40,058 nt of DNA, from positions 1-40,058 of the forward strand of contig SVPG01000018.1 of assembly GCA_015065975.1 (NCBI GenBank). Reading direction: 5' to 3'. The translations under genes and the position numbers were made by a program. Every line of letters begins with the position of its first letter. Position 1 is the stretch's first letter. This DNA is from Oscillospiraceae bacterium (GTDB lineage Bacteria; Bacillota; Clostridia; Oscillospirales; Acutalibacteraceae). The notes beneath the pieces are model-generated. The model was not told the origin of the DNA. It worked only from the letters and a program-made list of their open reading frames with translations, and searched no databases. This document shows, piece by piece, positions 15,373-24,689 of this stretch.

Positions 15373-17976
15373 ATGGCAGATAACAAACGAGTGATAATCG
15401 ACAGTGTCAAGGCTCTTGAAAAGAACATCGCCGAGGTAAAAAAGGCGCAGAATATCTTTTCCTCCTACACACAGGAACAGGTTGATAAGATATTCAAGGC
15501 GGCTGCCATTGCGGCGGGTAAACAGCGAATCCCTCTTGCCAAGCTTGCGGTCGAGGAGACCGGCATGGGCGTTGTCGAGGATAAGGTAATTAAAAATCAC
15601 TACGCAGCGGAATACATCTACAACGCATACAAAGATACAAAAACCTGCGGTGTAATCGAAGAGGACAAGGCTAACGGAATGAAGAAGATAGCTGAGGCTA
15701 TCGGTGTTGTTGCCGCCGTCATTCCGACAACAAACCCCACCTCCACCGCAATTTTCAAGACCCTTCTTGCACTCAAGACAAGAAACGGTATCATAATCAG
15801 CCCGCACCCGAGAGCAAAGAACTGCACCATCGAGGCGGCAAAGATCGTTCTTGAGGCTGCTGTTGCGGCAGGCGCTCCCGAGGGAATCATCTCGTGGATC
15901 GACGTTCCCAGCCTTGATATGACAAACACTCTTATGAGAAGCGCCGATATAATCCTCGCAACAGGCGGACCCGGAATGGTCAAATCGGCATATTCCAGCG
16001 GCAAACCCGCAATCGGTGTCGGCGCGGGCAACACCCCGGCAATCATCGACGATTCCGCCGACGTTATTCTTGCAGTCAACTCCATCATTCATTCAAAGAC
16101 CTTCGATAACGGCATGATCTGCGCTTCCGAGCAGTCGGTCATCGTTCTCGACAAGGTATATAAAAAGGTAAAGAAGGAATTCGCCGACAGAGGCTGCTAT
16201 TTCCTCGAGGGTGACGAGCTTGAGAAGGTCAGAAAGACCATCATAATCAACGGCTCGCTCAACGCAAAGATCGTCGGTCAGAGAGCTCACACCATCGCAG
16301 CTCTTGCAGGCGTTGAGGTTCCCGAGAACACAAAGATACTCATCGGTGAGGTCGAGAGCGTTGAGCTTTCCGAGGAGTTTGCACACGAGAAGCTTTCGCC
16401 CGTTCTTGCAATGTACAAGGCAAAGAATATCGAGGACGCTTTCTCGAAGGCTGAGCGACTCGTTGAGGACGGCGGTTTCGGTCATACCTCTTCGATATAC
16501 CTCAATACAGTCACCGAGCAGGAAAAGCTCAATGAGTTTGCCGAGAGAATGAAGACCTGCCGTATACTGGTCAACACACCGTCCTCGCACGGCGGTATCG
16601 GCGACCTCTACAACTTCAGACTTGCACCGTCGCTCACCCTCGGCTGCGGCTCGTGGGGCGGCAACTCGGTTTCCGAGAACGTCGGTGTAAAGCATCTGCT
16701 CAATATCAAGACCGTTGCTGAGAGGAGAGAGAATATGCTTTGGTTCAGAGCACCTGAGAAGGTTTATATCAAGAAGGGCTGCCTTGCAACTGCGCTCGGC
16801 GATCTTGCCCCGATGAACAAGAAGCGCGCATTTATCGTAACCGATAACTTCCTCTTTGAGAACGGATATACAAAGCCTATCACGGATAAGCTCGACGAAA
16901 TGGGCATCGTCCACACAACATTCTTCGACGTTGAGTCCGACCCGTCCCTTGCAAGCGCAAAGGCAGGCGCACAGCAGATGGCAGGCTTCAAGCCCGACTG
17001 CATCATCGCTGTCGGCGGCGGTTCCGCAATGGACGCTGCAAAGATCATGTGGGTTCTTTACGAGCACCCCGAGGCAGACTTCATGGATATGGCAATGCGC
17101 TTCATCGATATCAGAAAGCGCACCTACGGTTTCCCGAAGATGGGCGAGAAGGCTTATTTCATCGCCGTTCCGACCTCTGCCGGTACAGGCTCTGAGGTAA
17201 CACCCTTCGCGGTCATTACCGATGAGACAACAGGCGTAAAATATCCTCTTGCCGACTATGAGCTTCTTCCCAAAATGGCTATCGTTGATGCCGATATGAT
17301 GATGAACGCTCCCAAGGGCCTTACCAGCGCATCGGGTATTGACGCGGTCACACACGCACTCGAGGCATACGCTTCCATGCTCGCGACCGATTATACCGAC
17401 GGTCTCGCTCTCCAGAGCCTCAAGGTGATCTTTGAGTATCTCCCCAGAGCATACGAGAACGGCGCAAACGACGCTCTCGCAAGAGAGAAGATGGCAAACG
17501 CCGCTACCATCGCAGGTATGGCATTCGCAAACGCATTCCTCGGTGTCTGCCATTCCATGGCACATAAGCTCGGCGCATTCCATCATCTGCCGCACGGTGT
17601 TGCAAACGCACTTATGATAGACGAGGTTATCCGCTTCAATGCAAGCGAGACTCCCGTCAAGATGGGTACATTCTCGCAGTACGACCACCCGCACACACTT
17701 GCACGCTATGCTGAGATAGCCGATGCACTCGGTCTCGGCGGAAAGAGCAACGAAGATAAGCTTGAGAGACTTATCAAGGCAATCGACGAGCTCAAGGAGA
17801 AGATCGGAATCAAAAAGTGCATCAAGGATTACGGCATCGACGAAAAAGACTTCCTCGACCGTCTTGACGATATGACCGAGCAGGCATTCGACGATCAGTG
17901 CACAGGCGCAAATCCGCGTTATCCGCTTATGAGCGAAATCAAGCAGATGTATCTCAACGCATATTACGGCAAATAA
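15373..17976 (+). CDS. adhE: Bifunctional acetaldehyde-CoA/alcohol dehydrogenase AdhE
   Basis: Reduces acetyl-CoA to acetaldehyde and then ethanol, reoxidising two NADH; AdhE forms helical spirosomes in the cytoplasm. The 867-residue length is full. The N-terminal aldehyde dehydrogenase half (about 1-440) has the catalytic Cys in GMICASEQ (C250). The C-terminal iron-dependent alcohol dehydrogenase half (about 455-867) has GGGSAMDAAK for NAD binding, and HSMAHKLGAFHHLPHG with iron-binding His. AGGAGA lies nine bases before the ATG. A Rex-like operator sits in the promoter region. A kinase-like gene follows after 18 bases with no terminator. This is the main ethanol-forming route of the organism. 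Confidence 0.97.
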   Translation: MADNKRVIIDSVKALEKNIAEVKKAQNIFSSYTQEQVDKIFKAAAIAAGKQRIPLAKLAVEETGMGVVEDKVIKNHYAAEYIYNAYKDTKTCGVIEEDKANGMKKIAEAIGVVAAVIPTTNPTSTAIFKTLLALKTRNGIIISPHPRAKNCTIEAAKIVLEAAVAAGAPEGIISWIDVPSLDMTNTLMRSADIILATGGPGMVKSAYSSGKPAIGVGAGNTPAIIDDSADVILAVNSIIHSKTFDNGMICASEQSVIVLDKVYKKVKKEFADRGCYFLEGDELEKVRKTIIINGSLNAKIVGQRAHTIAALAGVEVPENTKILIGEVESVELSEEFAHEKLSPVLAMYKAKNIEDAFSKAERLVEDGGFGHTSSIYLNTVTEQEKLNEFAERMKTCRILVNTPSSHGGIGDLYNFRLAPSLTLGCGSWGGNSVSENVGVKHLLNIKTVAERRENMLWFRAPEKVYIKKGCLATALGDLAPMNKKRAFIVTDNFLFENGYTKPITDKLDEMGIVHTTFFDVESDPSLASAKAGAQQMAGFKPDCIIAVGGGSAMDAAKIMWVLYEHPEADFMDMAMRFIDIRKRTYGFPKMGEKAYFIAVPTSAGTGSEVTPFAVITDETTGVKYPLADYELLPKMAIVDADMMMNAPKGLTSASGIDAVTHALEAYASMLATDYTDGLALQSLKVIFEYLPRAYENGANDALAREKMANAATIAGMAFANAFLGVCHSMAHKLGAFHHLPHGVANALMIDEVIRFNASETPVKMGTFSQYDHPHTLARYAEIADALGLGGKSNEDKLERLIKAIDELKEKIGIKKCIKDYGIDEKDFLDRLDDMTEQAFDDQCTGANPRYPLMSEIKQMYLNAYYGK

Positions 17977-17994
17977 GAAAGGAGCGGCAGACTT

Positions 17995-18744
17995 ATGAAA
18001 CTTGATAACATTGTTGCAAAGAGAAGCAATAAGGTCATTTACAGGGACGGCGACCGTCTTGTCAAGGTTTTTGACGAAGGCTATTCCAAGTCCGAGGTTC
18101 TCAACGAGGCTCTCAATCAGGCTCGCGTTGAGGAGACCGCTCTCAATATCCCGAAGGTGCTCGAGGTCACAAAGATCGACGGCAAATGGGCAATAATTTC
18201 CGAGTTTATCGAGGGCAAGACCCTCGCACAGCTCGCTGCGGAAAACCCCGACAAGTGGGACGAGTACATTGATCTCTTCATAGATATCCAGATGTCCATT
18301 CACGCTCAGAAGGCACCCATGCTCAGCCGTCTCAAGGATAAGATGAACAGAAAGATATCCGCTACCGAGCTGAGCGCAACCACACGTTATGAGCTCCACA
18401 CAAGACTCGAGTCGATGCCCAAGCATTACAAGGTCTGTCACGGCGATTTCCGTCCGAGCAACGTCATAATTGCAAACGACGGCACTCCCTATATCATTGA
18501 CTGGTCTCACGCAACTCAGGGCAACGCTTCCGCCGATGTTGCGAGAACATATCTTATGTTCTGCCTCAAGGACAATCAGGAGATAGCCGACAAGTACATC
18601 AAGCGCTACTGCGAAAAGACCGACACAGCTCTGCAGTATGTTCAGAAATGGTTCCCGATAGTTGCTGCATCTCAGTCGGTAAAGGGTCACCCCGAGGAGA
18701 GAGAGCTTCTTCTCAAGTGGGCAGACGTTGTTGATTACGAATAA
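17995..18744 (+). CDS. APH/choline-kinase-like phosphotransferase
   Basis: A 249-residue protein kinase-like-fold enzyme. The Brenner-type catalytic loop HGDFRPSNVI (about 153-162, Asp in HGD) and the metal-binding IDW (about 171-173) are intact. The N-lobe carries VIYRDGDRLVKVF with a candidate ATP-binding Lys. The family covers aminoglycoside, choline, ethanolamine, fructosamine and homoserine kinases; the substrate cannot be told. No signal peptide. An AAAGGAG site precedes the ATG and the gene follows adhE by only 18 bases, so it should share the Rex-controlled transcript. A role tied to fermentation or to modifying AdhE is speculation. Resistance to an antibiotic is possible but nothing supports it. 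Confidence 0.85.
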   Translation: MKLDNIVAKRSNKVIYRDGDRLVKVFDEGYSKSEVLNEALNQARVEETALNIPKVLEVTKIDGKWAIISEFIEGKTLAQLAAENPDKWDEYIDLFIDIQMSIHAQKAPMLSRLKDKMNRKISATELSATTRYELHTRLESMPKHYKVCHGDFRPSNVIIANDGTPYIIDWSHATQGNASADVARTYLMFCLKDNQEIADKYIKRYCEKTDTALQYVQKWFPIVAASQSVKGHPEERELLLKWADVVDYE

Positions 18745-18770
18745 TTCCACATTGTTTTACCTCATTATAA

Positions 18771-18814
18771 AAACGACCGGGCGGGGGAATGATTTCCCTG
18801 CCCGGTCGTTTTAT
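18771..18814. terminator. Bidirectional terminator after the adhE operon
   Basis: A perfect 12-bp stem (18771-18782 with 18800-18811), plus inner GGGAA/TTCCC pairing, is flanked by T-rich runs on both strands. It separates the convergent kinase and DUF1232 genes. Confidence 0.88.
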
Positions 18815-18827
18815 GTAAGCTTTTTGA

Positions 18828-19112
18828 TTATACGTCCCAGTGCTGGTTCTGGTTCTGAGAAGCGGCCTTTTCAGCCTTCTTCTGCTTTACCATGTCGAAG
18901 ATCATCTTTCCGATACCTACGACATAACCGATATCATCGATGTTGTCGACGGGAAGAAGGGGAACAATGTCGGGGAGAAGATCCCAAGGGGAAAGGAGGA
19001 GAACTGCGAGGATGACAAGAAGGGCGATCTTTCCGCCGGAGAATGCCGATTTTTTTACATCGGTCGTGGGGTTGGGGTTAGGAGTAGGATTAGGATTGTA
19101 GTCGTTGTTCAT
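18828..19112 (-). CDS. Small membrane protein of the DUF1232 (YkvA-like) family
   Basis: A 94-residue protein. An Asn/Pro repeat N-terminus (4-16) is followed by a transmembrane helix (about 28-42) that runs into SPWDLLPDIVPLLPVDNIDDIG. This matches the DUF1232 core, whose usual form is SPIDLIPDFIPVLGQLDD. The C-terminal 25 residues are Lys/Gln-rich and probably cytosolic. DUF1232 proteins are of unknown function. It is the last gene of the M16-lgt-folD group, 24 bases after folD. Confidence 0.85.
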   Translation of the reverse strand: MNNDYNPNPTPNPNPTTDVKKSAFSGGKIALLVILAVLLLSPWDLLPDIVPLLPVDNIDDIGYVVGIGKMIFDMVKQKKAEKAASQNQNQHWDV

Positions 19113-19136
19113 CTTTTTTCTCTCCTTTGAAATTTT

Positions 19137-19991
19137 TTATTTTATACCGTTCTGAAGCTTTGCTGCGGTAAGGGTGTTCTTCATGAGCATTGCGATGGTC
19201 ATGGGTCCTACGCCGCCGGGAACGGGAGTGATTGCGGAGCACTTGTCCTTGACGTTCTCGAAATCGACGTCGCCGCACAGCTTGCCGTTTTCGTTGCGGT
19301 TCATACCGACATCGATGACGACAGCGCCTTCCTTGACCATATCGGCTGTGACAAACTTTGCACGACCGACAGCGGCAACGAGGATATCTGCTCTGCGTGT
19401 GACCTCAGCGAGATCCTTTGTTCTGCTGTGGCAGATGGTGACGGTGCCGTTGCTGTGAAGGAGAAGCATGCCCATGGGCTTGCCGACGATGTTGCTGCGT
19501 CCGATAACGACACATTCCTTGCCGTTGATGTCGACGTCGGCAGCCTTGAGAAGCTCCATGACGCCTGCGGGAGTGCAGGGGAGGAAGCTGTAATCGCCGA
19601 TCATGATCTTGCCGACGTTGGAAGCGTTGAATGCGTCAACGTCCTTGTCGGGGCTGATAGCCTCGATAACAGCCGAGTCGTCGAGTCCCTTCGGGAGAGG
19701 AAGCTGGCAGAGGATACCGTTGATATCGCTTCTTTGATTTAGACACTGGACAAGTGAAAGAAGCTCGTCCTGAGTTGTTTCGGCGGGAAGTGCATATTCT
19801 TCGGAATTGAAGCCGACTTCCGCACAGGCTTTCTTTTTGTTGTTGACGTATACGCGCGATGCGGGGTCGTCACCGACTATGATAACAGCAAGTCCCGGTG
19901 TTACACCGTTCTCCTTGAGCTTTGCGGTCTCGGCGGCAACCTCCGCTTTGACCTGTGCGGAGACAGCCTTTCCGTCGATTATATAAGCCAT
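19137..19991 (-). CDS. folD: Bifunctional methylenetetrahydrofolate dehydrogenase/cyclohydrolase FolD
   Basis: Interconverts 5,10-methylene-, methenyl- and 10-formyl-tetrahydrofolate in cytosolic one-carbon metabolism. At 284 residues it is full length. Catalytic YVNNK (Y48, K52) is present, as are the cyclohydrolase-side [12 protein letters not shown] and the NADP-binding [11 protein letters not shown]. The C-terminal [14 protein letters not shown] is the family signature. The start is the ATG at 19991 with GAAAGGAA upstream. lgt ends 34 bases before it with no hairpin, so the genes are probably cotranscribed. Confidence 0.96.
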   Translation of the reverse strand: MAYIIDGKAVSAQVKAEVAAETAKLKENGVTPGLAVIIVGDDPASRVYVNNKKKACAEVGFNSEEYALPAETTQDELLSLVQCLNQRSDINGILCQLPLPKGLDDSAVIEAISPDKDVDAFNASNVGKIMIGDYSFLPCTPAGVMELLKAADVDINGKECVVIGRSNIVGKPMGMLLLHSNGTVTICHSRTKDLAEVTRRADILVAAVGRAKFVTADMVKEGAVVIDVGMNRNENGKLCGDVDFENVKDKCSAITPVPGGVGPMTIAMLMKNTLTAAKLQNGIK

Positions 19992-20025
19992 GATAATACA
20001 TTCCTTTCAAAATTGTTTTTTATAA

Positions 20026-20913
20026 TCAAGCGTTCTGCTCTTTTAATTTCTGTTTTGCGAGCTCCGGCTCGGAGGGGGTGAATATTTTGATCTTGCCCAT
20101 AAAGGCGAGAACGATGACGGGGATAACGAGAATGGAGAGACCTGCGATAAGCTGAGAGACTCTTATGACGTCGGGAACGAGCCAGAGGCTGTCCGTTCTC
20201 AGTCCTTCGATCCACACTCTGCCCATACCGTACCATACAACGTACATGAGCAGGAGCTGTCCCTTGAATTTGTAGCACTTTCTGCTGACGATATCAAGTC
20301 CGATGAATCCGATAAGACACCAGATGGACTCGTAAAGGAAGCAGGGGTGTACGGGACTGTCTGCGACAACGGCGAGCGTGTTTGCGCTCTCCATACCCCA
20401 GGGAAGTGAGGTTGCGCTGCCGAAGGCTTCCTGATTCATGAAGTTGCCCCAGCGTCCGAGACACTGACCGATGAGGAATCCGACAGCGGCGACGTCGAAC
20501 ATCGCAAGTGTGTCGACCTTCTTTAAGCGGCAGGTTATGAGACCCGAGCCGAATGCACCGATGACAGCGCCGTATATCGCGATACCGCCGTCACGGATGT
20601 TTATTATTTCCCAGAAGGAGTCGTAATTCTCAAGACGGAAAATAACGTAGAAAGCGCGTGCGCAGACGACTGCGCTGACAAGTCCGACGGTGATGACATC
20701 GGTCATCGAGTCGGCGTCGAGACCGAAATACTTCGAGCGTTTGAAGGCGTACGTTACCGCAAGCACAAAACCGAGCATGATGAGAAGTGCATACCAGTAG
20801 ATCTCAAACGAGCCTATTCTGAAAGCCACACGGTCGATATCAAATGATATGCCCAGTCCCGGGAATCTGACCTCCATAGGCCATTTGCTTGCAGCTGCTG
20901 CAATTATTGACAT
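20026..20913 (-). CDS. lgt: Prolipoprotein diacylglyceryl transferase Lgt
   Basis: Membrane enzyme that adds diacylglycerol to the lipobox Cys of prelipoproteins; it would process at least three lipoproteins encoded in this window. Seven or so transmembrane helices are visible, plus the Lgt signature RWGNFMNQEAFG and the GAxGSGLITCR-like segment. An ATG at 20922 is also open, but AAAGGA touches it directly, whereas the ATG at 20913 (MSIIAAAASKW) has that site at eight bases; I take 20913, giving 295 residues. It sits 15 bases after the M16 peptidase gene. Confidence 0.95.
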   Translation of the reverse strand: MSIIAAAASKWPMEVRFPGLGISFDIDRVAFRIGSFEIYWYALLIMLGFVLAVTYAFKRSKYFGLDADSMTDVITVGLVSAVVCARAFYVIFRLENYDSFWEIINIRDGGIAIYGAVIGAFGSGLITCRLKKVDTLAMFDVAAVGFLIGQCLGRWGNFMNQEAFGSATSLPWGMESANTLAVVADSPVHPCFLYESIWCLIGFIGLDIVSRKCYKFKGQLLLMYVVWYGMGRVWIEGLRTDSLWLVPDVIRVSQLIAGLSILVIPVIVLAFMGKIKIFTPSEPELAKQKLKEQNA

Positions 20914-20928
20914 GGCGTTCATTCCTTT

Positions 20929-22194
20929 CTATTCAATTATGGACAGTGCGCTTTTATCCGCACGCAGACGAACTTTCAGCATTTCGTTTACATCGTCGAG
21001 GGTGACGCGGGCGACCTCGTCGAGTATCGAATAGATCTCCATACCGTTGAAGGTGCAGTCGGCGATGGCGTTTGCGATGCCCTCGTTTGATGCGAGCGCG
21101 CTGACATACTGACCGTAGATGGCACGTTTTGTGCATTCAAAGACCTCGGGGTCGATACCTTCGGCGCGAAGCCTCTCGATCTCCTCGAATATAACCTCGC
21201 GCACCTTCTCGGGCTGATGCGATTCGCCTGAGAATATTGCGGTCTGAGTTCCGCGGCAGTTGAGATATCCTGCGGAAAAGCTGTTGTTTATAAGCTCTGA
21301 ATCGAGAAGTCTTCTGTAAAGCGGGGTCCATTTTGCCGACACGGCCTCGAGCATGATGTCCATTGCGACCGATTCGGCTGTGGTAAGCTCGCCGAATTTA
21401 TCCTTGAAACCGAGACTGAAGAGAGGTATGCCGACGTCGAGATGCTGACGTACGGTCGATTCGCATATCTCGTCAGGCTCGTCGGGTACGGCACATTCGA
21501 GCGTGACGGGTTTTGCCTCCTTGAGCAGAGGGTCGGCAATCTCGAGCACCTCTTCGGGAGTGACGTTTCCCGCAACGCTTATCACCATATTTGACGGGTG
21601 ATAGAACGAGTTGTAGCATCTGTAAAGAAGGTCGGCGGTTATCTCCGATATCGATTCGACTGTACCCGCTATATCGAGCCTTATGGGGTGAACCGAATAG
21701 AGCGCGTGAAAAAGGTTCTTTGTAACGCACCATTCGGCGTCATCGTCGTACATTTTTATCTCCTGACCGATGATACCCTGTTCCTTCTTAACAGTCTCTT
21801 CGGTGAAATAGGGATTCTGAACGAAATCGAGCAGTATCTCGAACGACTCGCGGAAATTGTCCGTGCAGGAGAAGAGGTAGCAGGTGCGGTCAAATGAGGT
21901 GAAGGCGTTTGCGTTTGCACCCGTCTTTGCATATTTTGCAAAAGCGTCGCAGTCCTCGTTCTCAAAGAGCTTGTGCTCGAGGAAATGAGCGATTCCCGAA
22001 GGAACACGGGTAAACTCGGTCTCGTCGGACAGCCTGAAATTATCGTCGACCGAGCCGCAGCGTGCGCCGTATATCGCGAATGTACCCTTGTACTCGGGCT
22101 TCGGATAGACAAAGATGCGAACACCCGTCGGGTGGGTCATCGAGTAATAGCTTTCCTTGAGTCTTTCGCTGTAATGTTTTTCAAACTGCATCAT
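20929..22194 (-). CDS. M16-family zinc metallopeptidase, catalytic member (YmfH-like)
   Basis: A 421-residue pitrilysin-type protease. The inverted zinc motif HFLEH is at 70-74, and the downstream Glu lies in EQGIIGQEI (about 143-151). Two tandem M16 half-domains are expected. It overlaps the following-frame partner gene (22191-23447) by four bases. The two-gene arrangement of one active and one inactive M16 subunit is common in Firmicutes (YmfF/YmfH). No signal peptide, so cytosolic. The natural substrate is unknown; relatives process peptides or bacteriocin precursors. The start is the ATG at 22194 or 22191. Confidence 0.9.
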   Translation of the reverse strand: MMQFEKHYSERLKESYYSMTHPTGVRIFVYPKPEYKGTFAIYGARCGSVDDNFRLSDETEFTRVPSGIAHFLEHKLFENEDCDAFAKYAKTGANANAFTSFDRTCYLFSCTDNFRESFEILLDFVQNPYFTEETVKKEQGIIGQEIKMYDDDAEWCVTKNLFHALYSVHPIRLDIAGTVESISEITADLLYRCYNSFYHPSNMVISVAGNVTPEEVLEIADPLLKEAKPVTLECAVPDEPDEICESTVRQHLDVGIPLFSLGFKDKFGELTTAESVAMDIMLEAVSAKWTPLYRRLLDSELINNSFSAGYLNCRGTQTAIFSGESHQPEKVREVIFEEIERLRAEGIDPEVFECTKRAIYGQYVSALASNEGIANAIADCTFNGMEIYSILDEVARVTLDDVNEMLKVRLRADKSALSIIE

Positions 22195-23447
22195 TGCTCA
22201 CCTCTCTTTGTGAGAAGATAAACGGTGTCGAGGCTGATGGCGCGTGCGGCGTTTGTGACGTCTTCCTTTGTGTAGGAATCGATCTTTGCGCAGGCCTCTT
22301 CGACACTAAGCACCGTGCTGTCAAACATCTGTGAGGTGTACCAGAGCTCGGTCGCTCTTGGCGAATCGAGGCTTTCGAGGAAGCTGTTTCTGAGACTCAT
22401 CTTTGCGTTTGCGATCTCCTCGTCGGTGAGACCGCCGTTTTGTATATCGGCAAGCTGTGCCATGATCTCGGTCTTTGCCTTTTCGATGTTTTCCGACTCG
22501 AGACCGGAACGCACAAGAAGTATGCCCTTGCTTGAGAAATAACTCGAGCTGCAGTAATAGCAGAGACTCATCTTCTCGCGTACATTGACGAAAAGACGGC
22601 TGTGCGCAGTACCGCCGAAGCAGGCGCTCACAAGGCGCATGATATACGGGTCGTTTGTGCAGTTGAAAGGAGTTCTGAATCCGAGGACAAGCTTTGACTG
22701 TGTGACGTCCTCGTAATCGGTGAACTCGCGGGCCTTATCGGCCTTTTCAATGAAAATGTGTGAAGGCAGCTTGCACGAAGCTCGATCCACCGAAGAGAAC
22801 GCCTCGGTGAAGGCACGTTTCACGGCGTCGCCGTCCATCGAGCCGACAGCGGTCAGATGCACGGGATAGGTGCGCAGGACTCTTGTCCAGAGCTCGGTCA
22901 TGTTTTCGGCGTTGAGAGCGCCGACAGCCTCCTTGTCGCCGAGAGGATTGACGCCGAAGGGCTCACCCTCGCACATGAGCTCGATGCAGCGTCTTGTGGA
23001 GTAGGAGACCTTGTCATTTATCTGAGCGTCGATCTTTTCGCACTGAAGTCTCTTTTCGCTTTCGATAAAATCGCTGCGGAAAAGACCGTCGGCAAGCGGC
23101 GGAGATGTCAGTATATCGGAAAGCAGCTGAGCACATTCGACCGATATCTTCTCGCCGTCCATTGTGTAGCGGTCATCTATCGAGCGGACGGTGAAGCGCA
23201 GAAGCTGGGCGTCGCCTATCGAGATGACATCGCCCGACAGCACAGCACCGTAAAGAGATGCAAGCTTGCGCTTGAGAGCCGTGATATCGGGGTATTTGCT
23301 GCAGGCTCTCGACAGAAGATGGGGGAGAAGGGAGTTTGCCGCAGCGGTATCGGAAGAAAGAGGACATACAAGAGTCAGCGTTATGACCGACGTCTTGAAT
23401 CTCGTTTCGGGTATGATACGAAAGGAAATTCCCGTTGTATTGTTCAA
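22191..23447 (-). CDS. M16-family protein, predicted non-catalytic partner (YmfF-like)
   Basis: A 418-residue relative of the adjacent peptidase. The position of the HxxEH zinc motif reads LLPHLLSRAC, so both the Glu and a metal His are missing and it should be inactive, serving as a structural subunit. The open frame extends upstream to 23558, but TTG 23447 follows AAGGAGTGAT at seven bases and begins MNNTTGISFRIIPETRFKT, as the family does; the upstream part would lie across the promoter. First gene of the M16-M16-lgt-folD-DUF1232 operon. Confidence 0.88.
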   Translation of the reverse strand: MNNTTGISFRIIPETRFKTSVITLTLVCPLSSDTAAANSLLPHLLSRACSKYPDITALKRKLASLYGAVLSGDVISIGDAQLLRFTVRSIDDRYTMDGEKISVECAQLLSDILTSPPLADGLFRSDFIESEKRLQCEKIDAQINDKVSYSTRRCIELMCEGEPFGVNPLGDKEAVGALNAENMTELWTRVLRTYPVHLTAVGSMDGDAVKRAFTEAFSSVDRASCKLPSHIFIEKADKAREFTDYEDVTQSKLVLGFRTPFNCTNDPYIMRLVSACFGGTAHSRLFVNVREKMSLCYYCSSSYFSSKGILLVRSGLESENIEKAKTEIMAQLADIQNGGLTDEEIANAKMSLRNSFLESLDSPRATELWYTSQMFDSTVLSVEEACAKIDSYTKEDVTNAARAISLDTVYLLTKRGEQ

Positions 23448-23483
23448 ACTATCACTCCTTGTTGCAAACTTATTCAATATAAT

Positions 23484-23492
23484 ATTATAACA
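23484..23492 (-). promoter_or_regulatory. Extended -10 promoter of the M16-lgt-folD operon
   Basis: The minus strand has TG-T-TATAAT (23492-23484), an extended -10, with only a weak -35 (TGTTTA, 17 bases upstream). The transcript would start near 23477, about 30 bases before the TTG start codon. Confidence 0.6.
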
Positions 23493-23601
23493 TATATTTG
23501 TGAGAATAAACAGAGGATAAATGATAAATAATATATCTTTTTTGTCCGCCGTCATCATGTCAAAATAATATCACCGATATATTACGTCGGCATGAACGAT
23601 A

Positions 23602-23637
23602 AGAAAAGCCTGAGAAGCGTGTTTTGCTTCTCAGGCT
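23602..23637 (-). terminator. Terminator after the metallophosphoesterase gene
   Basis: A 12-bp perfect stem (23637-23626 with 23618-23607) and a TTTCTT tail on the minus strand. It begins nine bases after the gene's stop codon. Confidence 0.85.
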
Positions 23638-23645
23638 CTGATGTT

Positions 23646-24689
23646 TTACAGGTCGGTATCGTCGCTGTCGGGAGCGCGTCTCTTGAGCCGCTCCACCATC
23701 TCGTCCGACATGATGGAATCCCAGTCGTCGAAACCTGCCGAATCGTCGGCGGGTTCAGCCGTTTCTTCAGGTTCGTACGACACCTTGAGGGTATCGTCCT
23801 GAGCGACCGATTCGTATTCGCCCGCAAGTCCTTCGAGCTCCATTCTCGCGGCACGTCCGGCTCTGCCGTATCTCTGACGGTAGCCTGCACGCAGCTCGTC
23901 GTAGGAGGAATCGGTATCGTTCTGTTCTTCGGATTGAGGCTGTGCGGCAGCTTTTGCGGAGGGACGTCTGCGTCCACCCTTTGTATTCTGCTCTTCCTCG
24001 GCAGCCTTCCTGCTTCCCGGAACCTCGAGCGGCAGTATGCGCTGGAAAAGAGCCGTATGGGCAGAGGAAAGATGCATATCCTTGTGAACCGAGCCGAAGA
24101 ACCAGTGCTTGTATTTTACCTGCTGGCAGACCTCGTCGAAGAACGCTGTGACGGAATTGAAGTTGTCAAGCTCGTTGACAAGGAGGTTCTTGACCTTTGT
24201 CGGGCACTCGTGTGTGATTATGTAATCGACGGTGAGGTTGTAGCGGAAGAGGTTGTCGACGCCTTCTGCCATTTCTTCGGTTGAAGGAGTCTCCTCGGGC
24301 CACCACTTTGTGCCTCGAAGCTGACGCAGCTCGAGGTCGGAGCTGCAGCCGCCGCCCATCGTGAAGATGCGCTTGCCTTCTATTTCATAGACCTGACCGC
24401 GCATGAGATGGATAATGTTCTGCTTTATTCTTCTGACCTTGCCGCCGTTCCATTCGGTTACGGGGTATTTCTGGAGACGGTCAAAATTCTCGTGACAGCC
24501 GTCGACGAAAAGAATGGCATAGCGCTGCCTTGCCAGGAAGTTGAGAACCTTCTCCTCCTGACGTGTACCTTCCCATATGAAGCCGAAATCGCCGCAGACG
24601 ATGAGATAGTCGCCGCGCTTGAGCTGAGATATGGCCTTGTCCTCGAATCTTGAAATATTGCCGTGGATATCTCCGGTAACGTAGATCAT
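23646..24689 (-). CDS. Calcineurin-like metallophosphoesterase with acidic C-terminal tail
   Basis: A 347-residue protein. Binuclear-metal motifs: GDIHGN (6-11), CGDFGF in place of GDxxDR, and VDGCHENFDR in place of GNHE, then GSVHKD near residue 210. It belongs to the YfcE/DNA-repair-exonuclease-like phosphoesterase superfamily, but the second and third motifs are unusual. The last 120 residues (about 225-347) are low complexity and charged (Ala, Arg, Glu, Asp), probably disordered. ATG 24689 (MIYVTGDIHG) is chosen over TTG 24713 because it gives the canonical N-terminus, though its binding site (AAGG) is weak. The substrate is unknown. Confidence 0.85.
   Translation of the reverse strand: MIYVTGDIHGNISRFEDKAISQLKRGDYLIVCGDFGFIWEGTRQEEKVLNFLARQRYAILFVDGCHENFDRLQKYPVTEWNGGKVRRIKQNIIHLMRGQVYEIEGKRIFTMGGGCSSDLELRQLRGTKWWPEETPSTEEMAEGVDNLFRYNLTVDYIITHECPTKVKNLLVNELDNFNSVTAFFDEVCQQVKYKHWFFGSVHKDMHLSSAHTALFQRILPLEVPGSRKAAEEEQNTKGGRRRPSAKAAAQPQSEEQNDTDSSYDELRAGYRQRYGRAGRAARMELEGLAGEYESVAQDDTLKVSYEPEETAEPADDSAGFDDWDSIMSDEMVERLKRRAPDSDDTDL

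Noticed and set aside
14653-16092. 479-codon minus-strand frame spanning the DUF6882-like gene, the adhE promoter and adhE start
   Set aside because: Crosses a Rex operator and promoter region, composition is nonsense, and the plus-strand genes explain the sequence.
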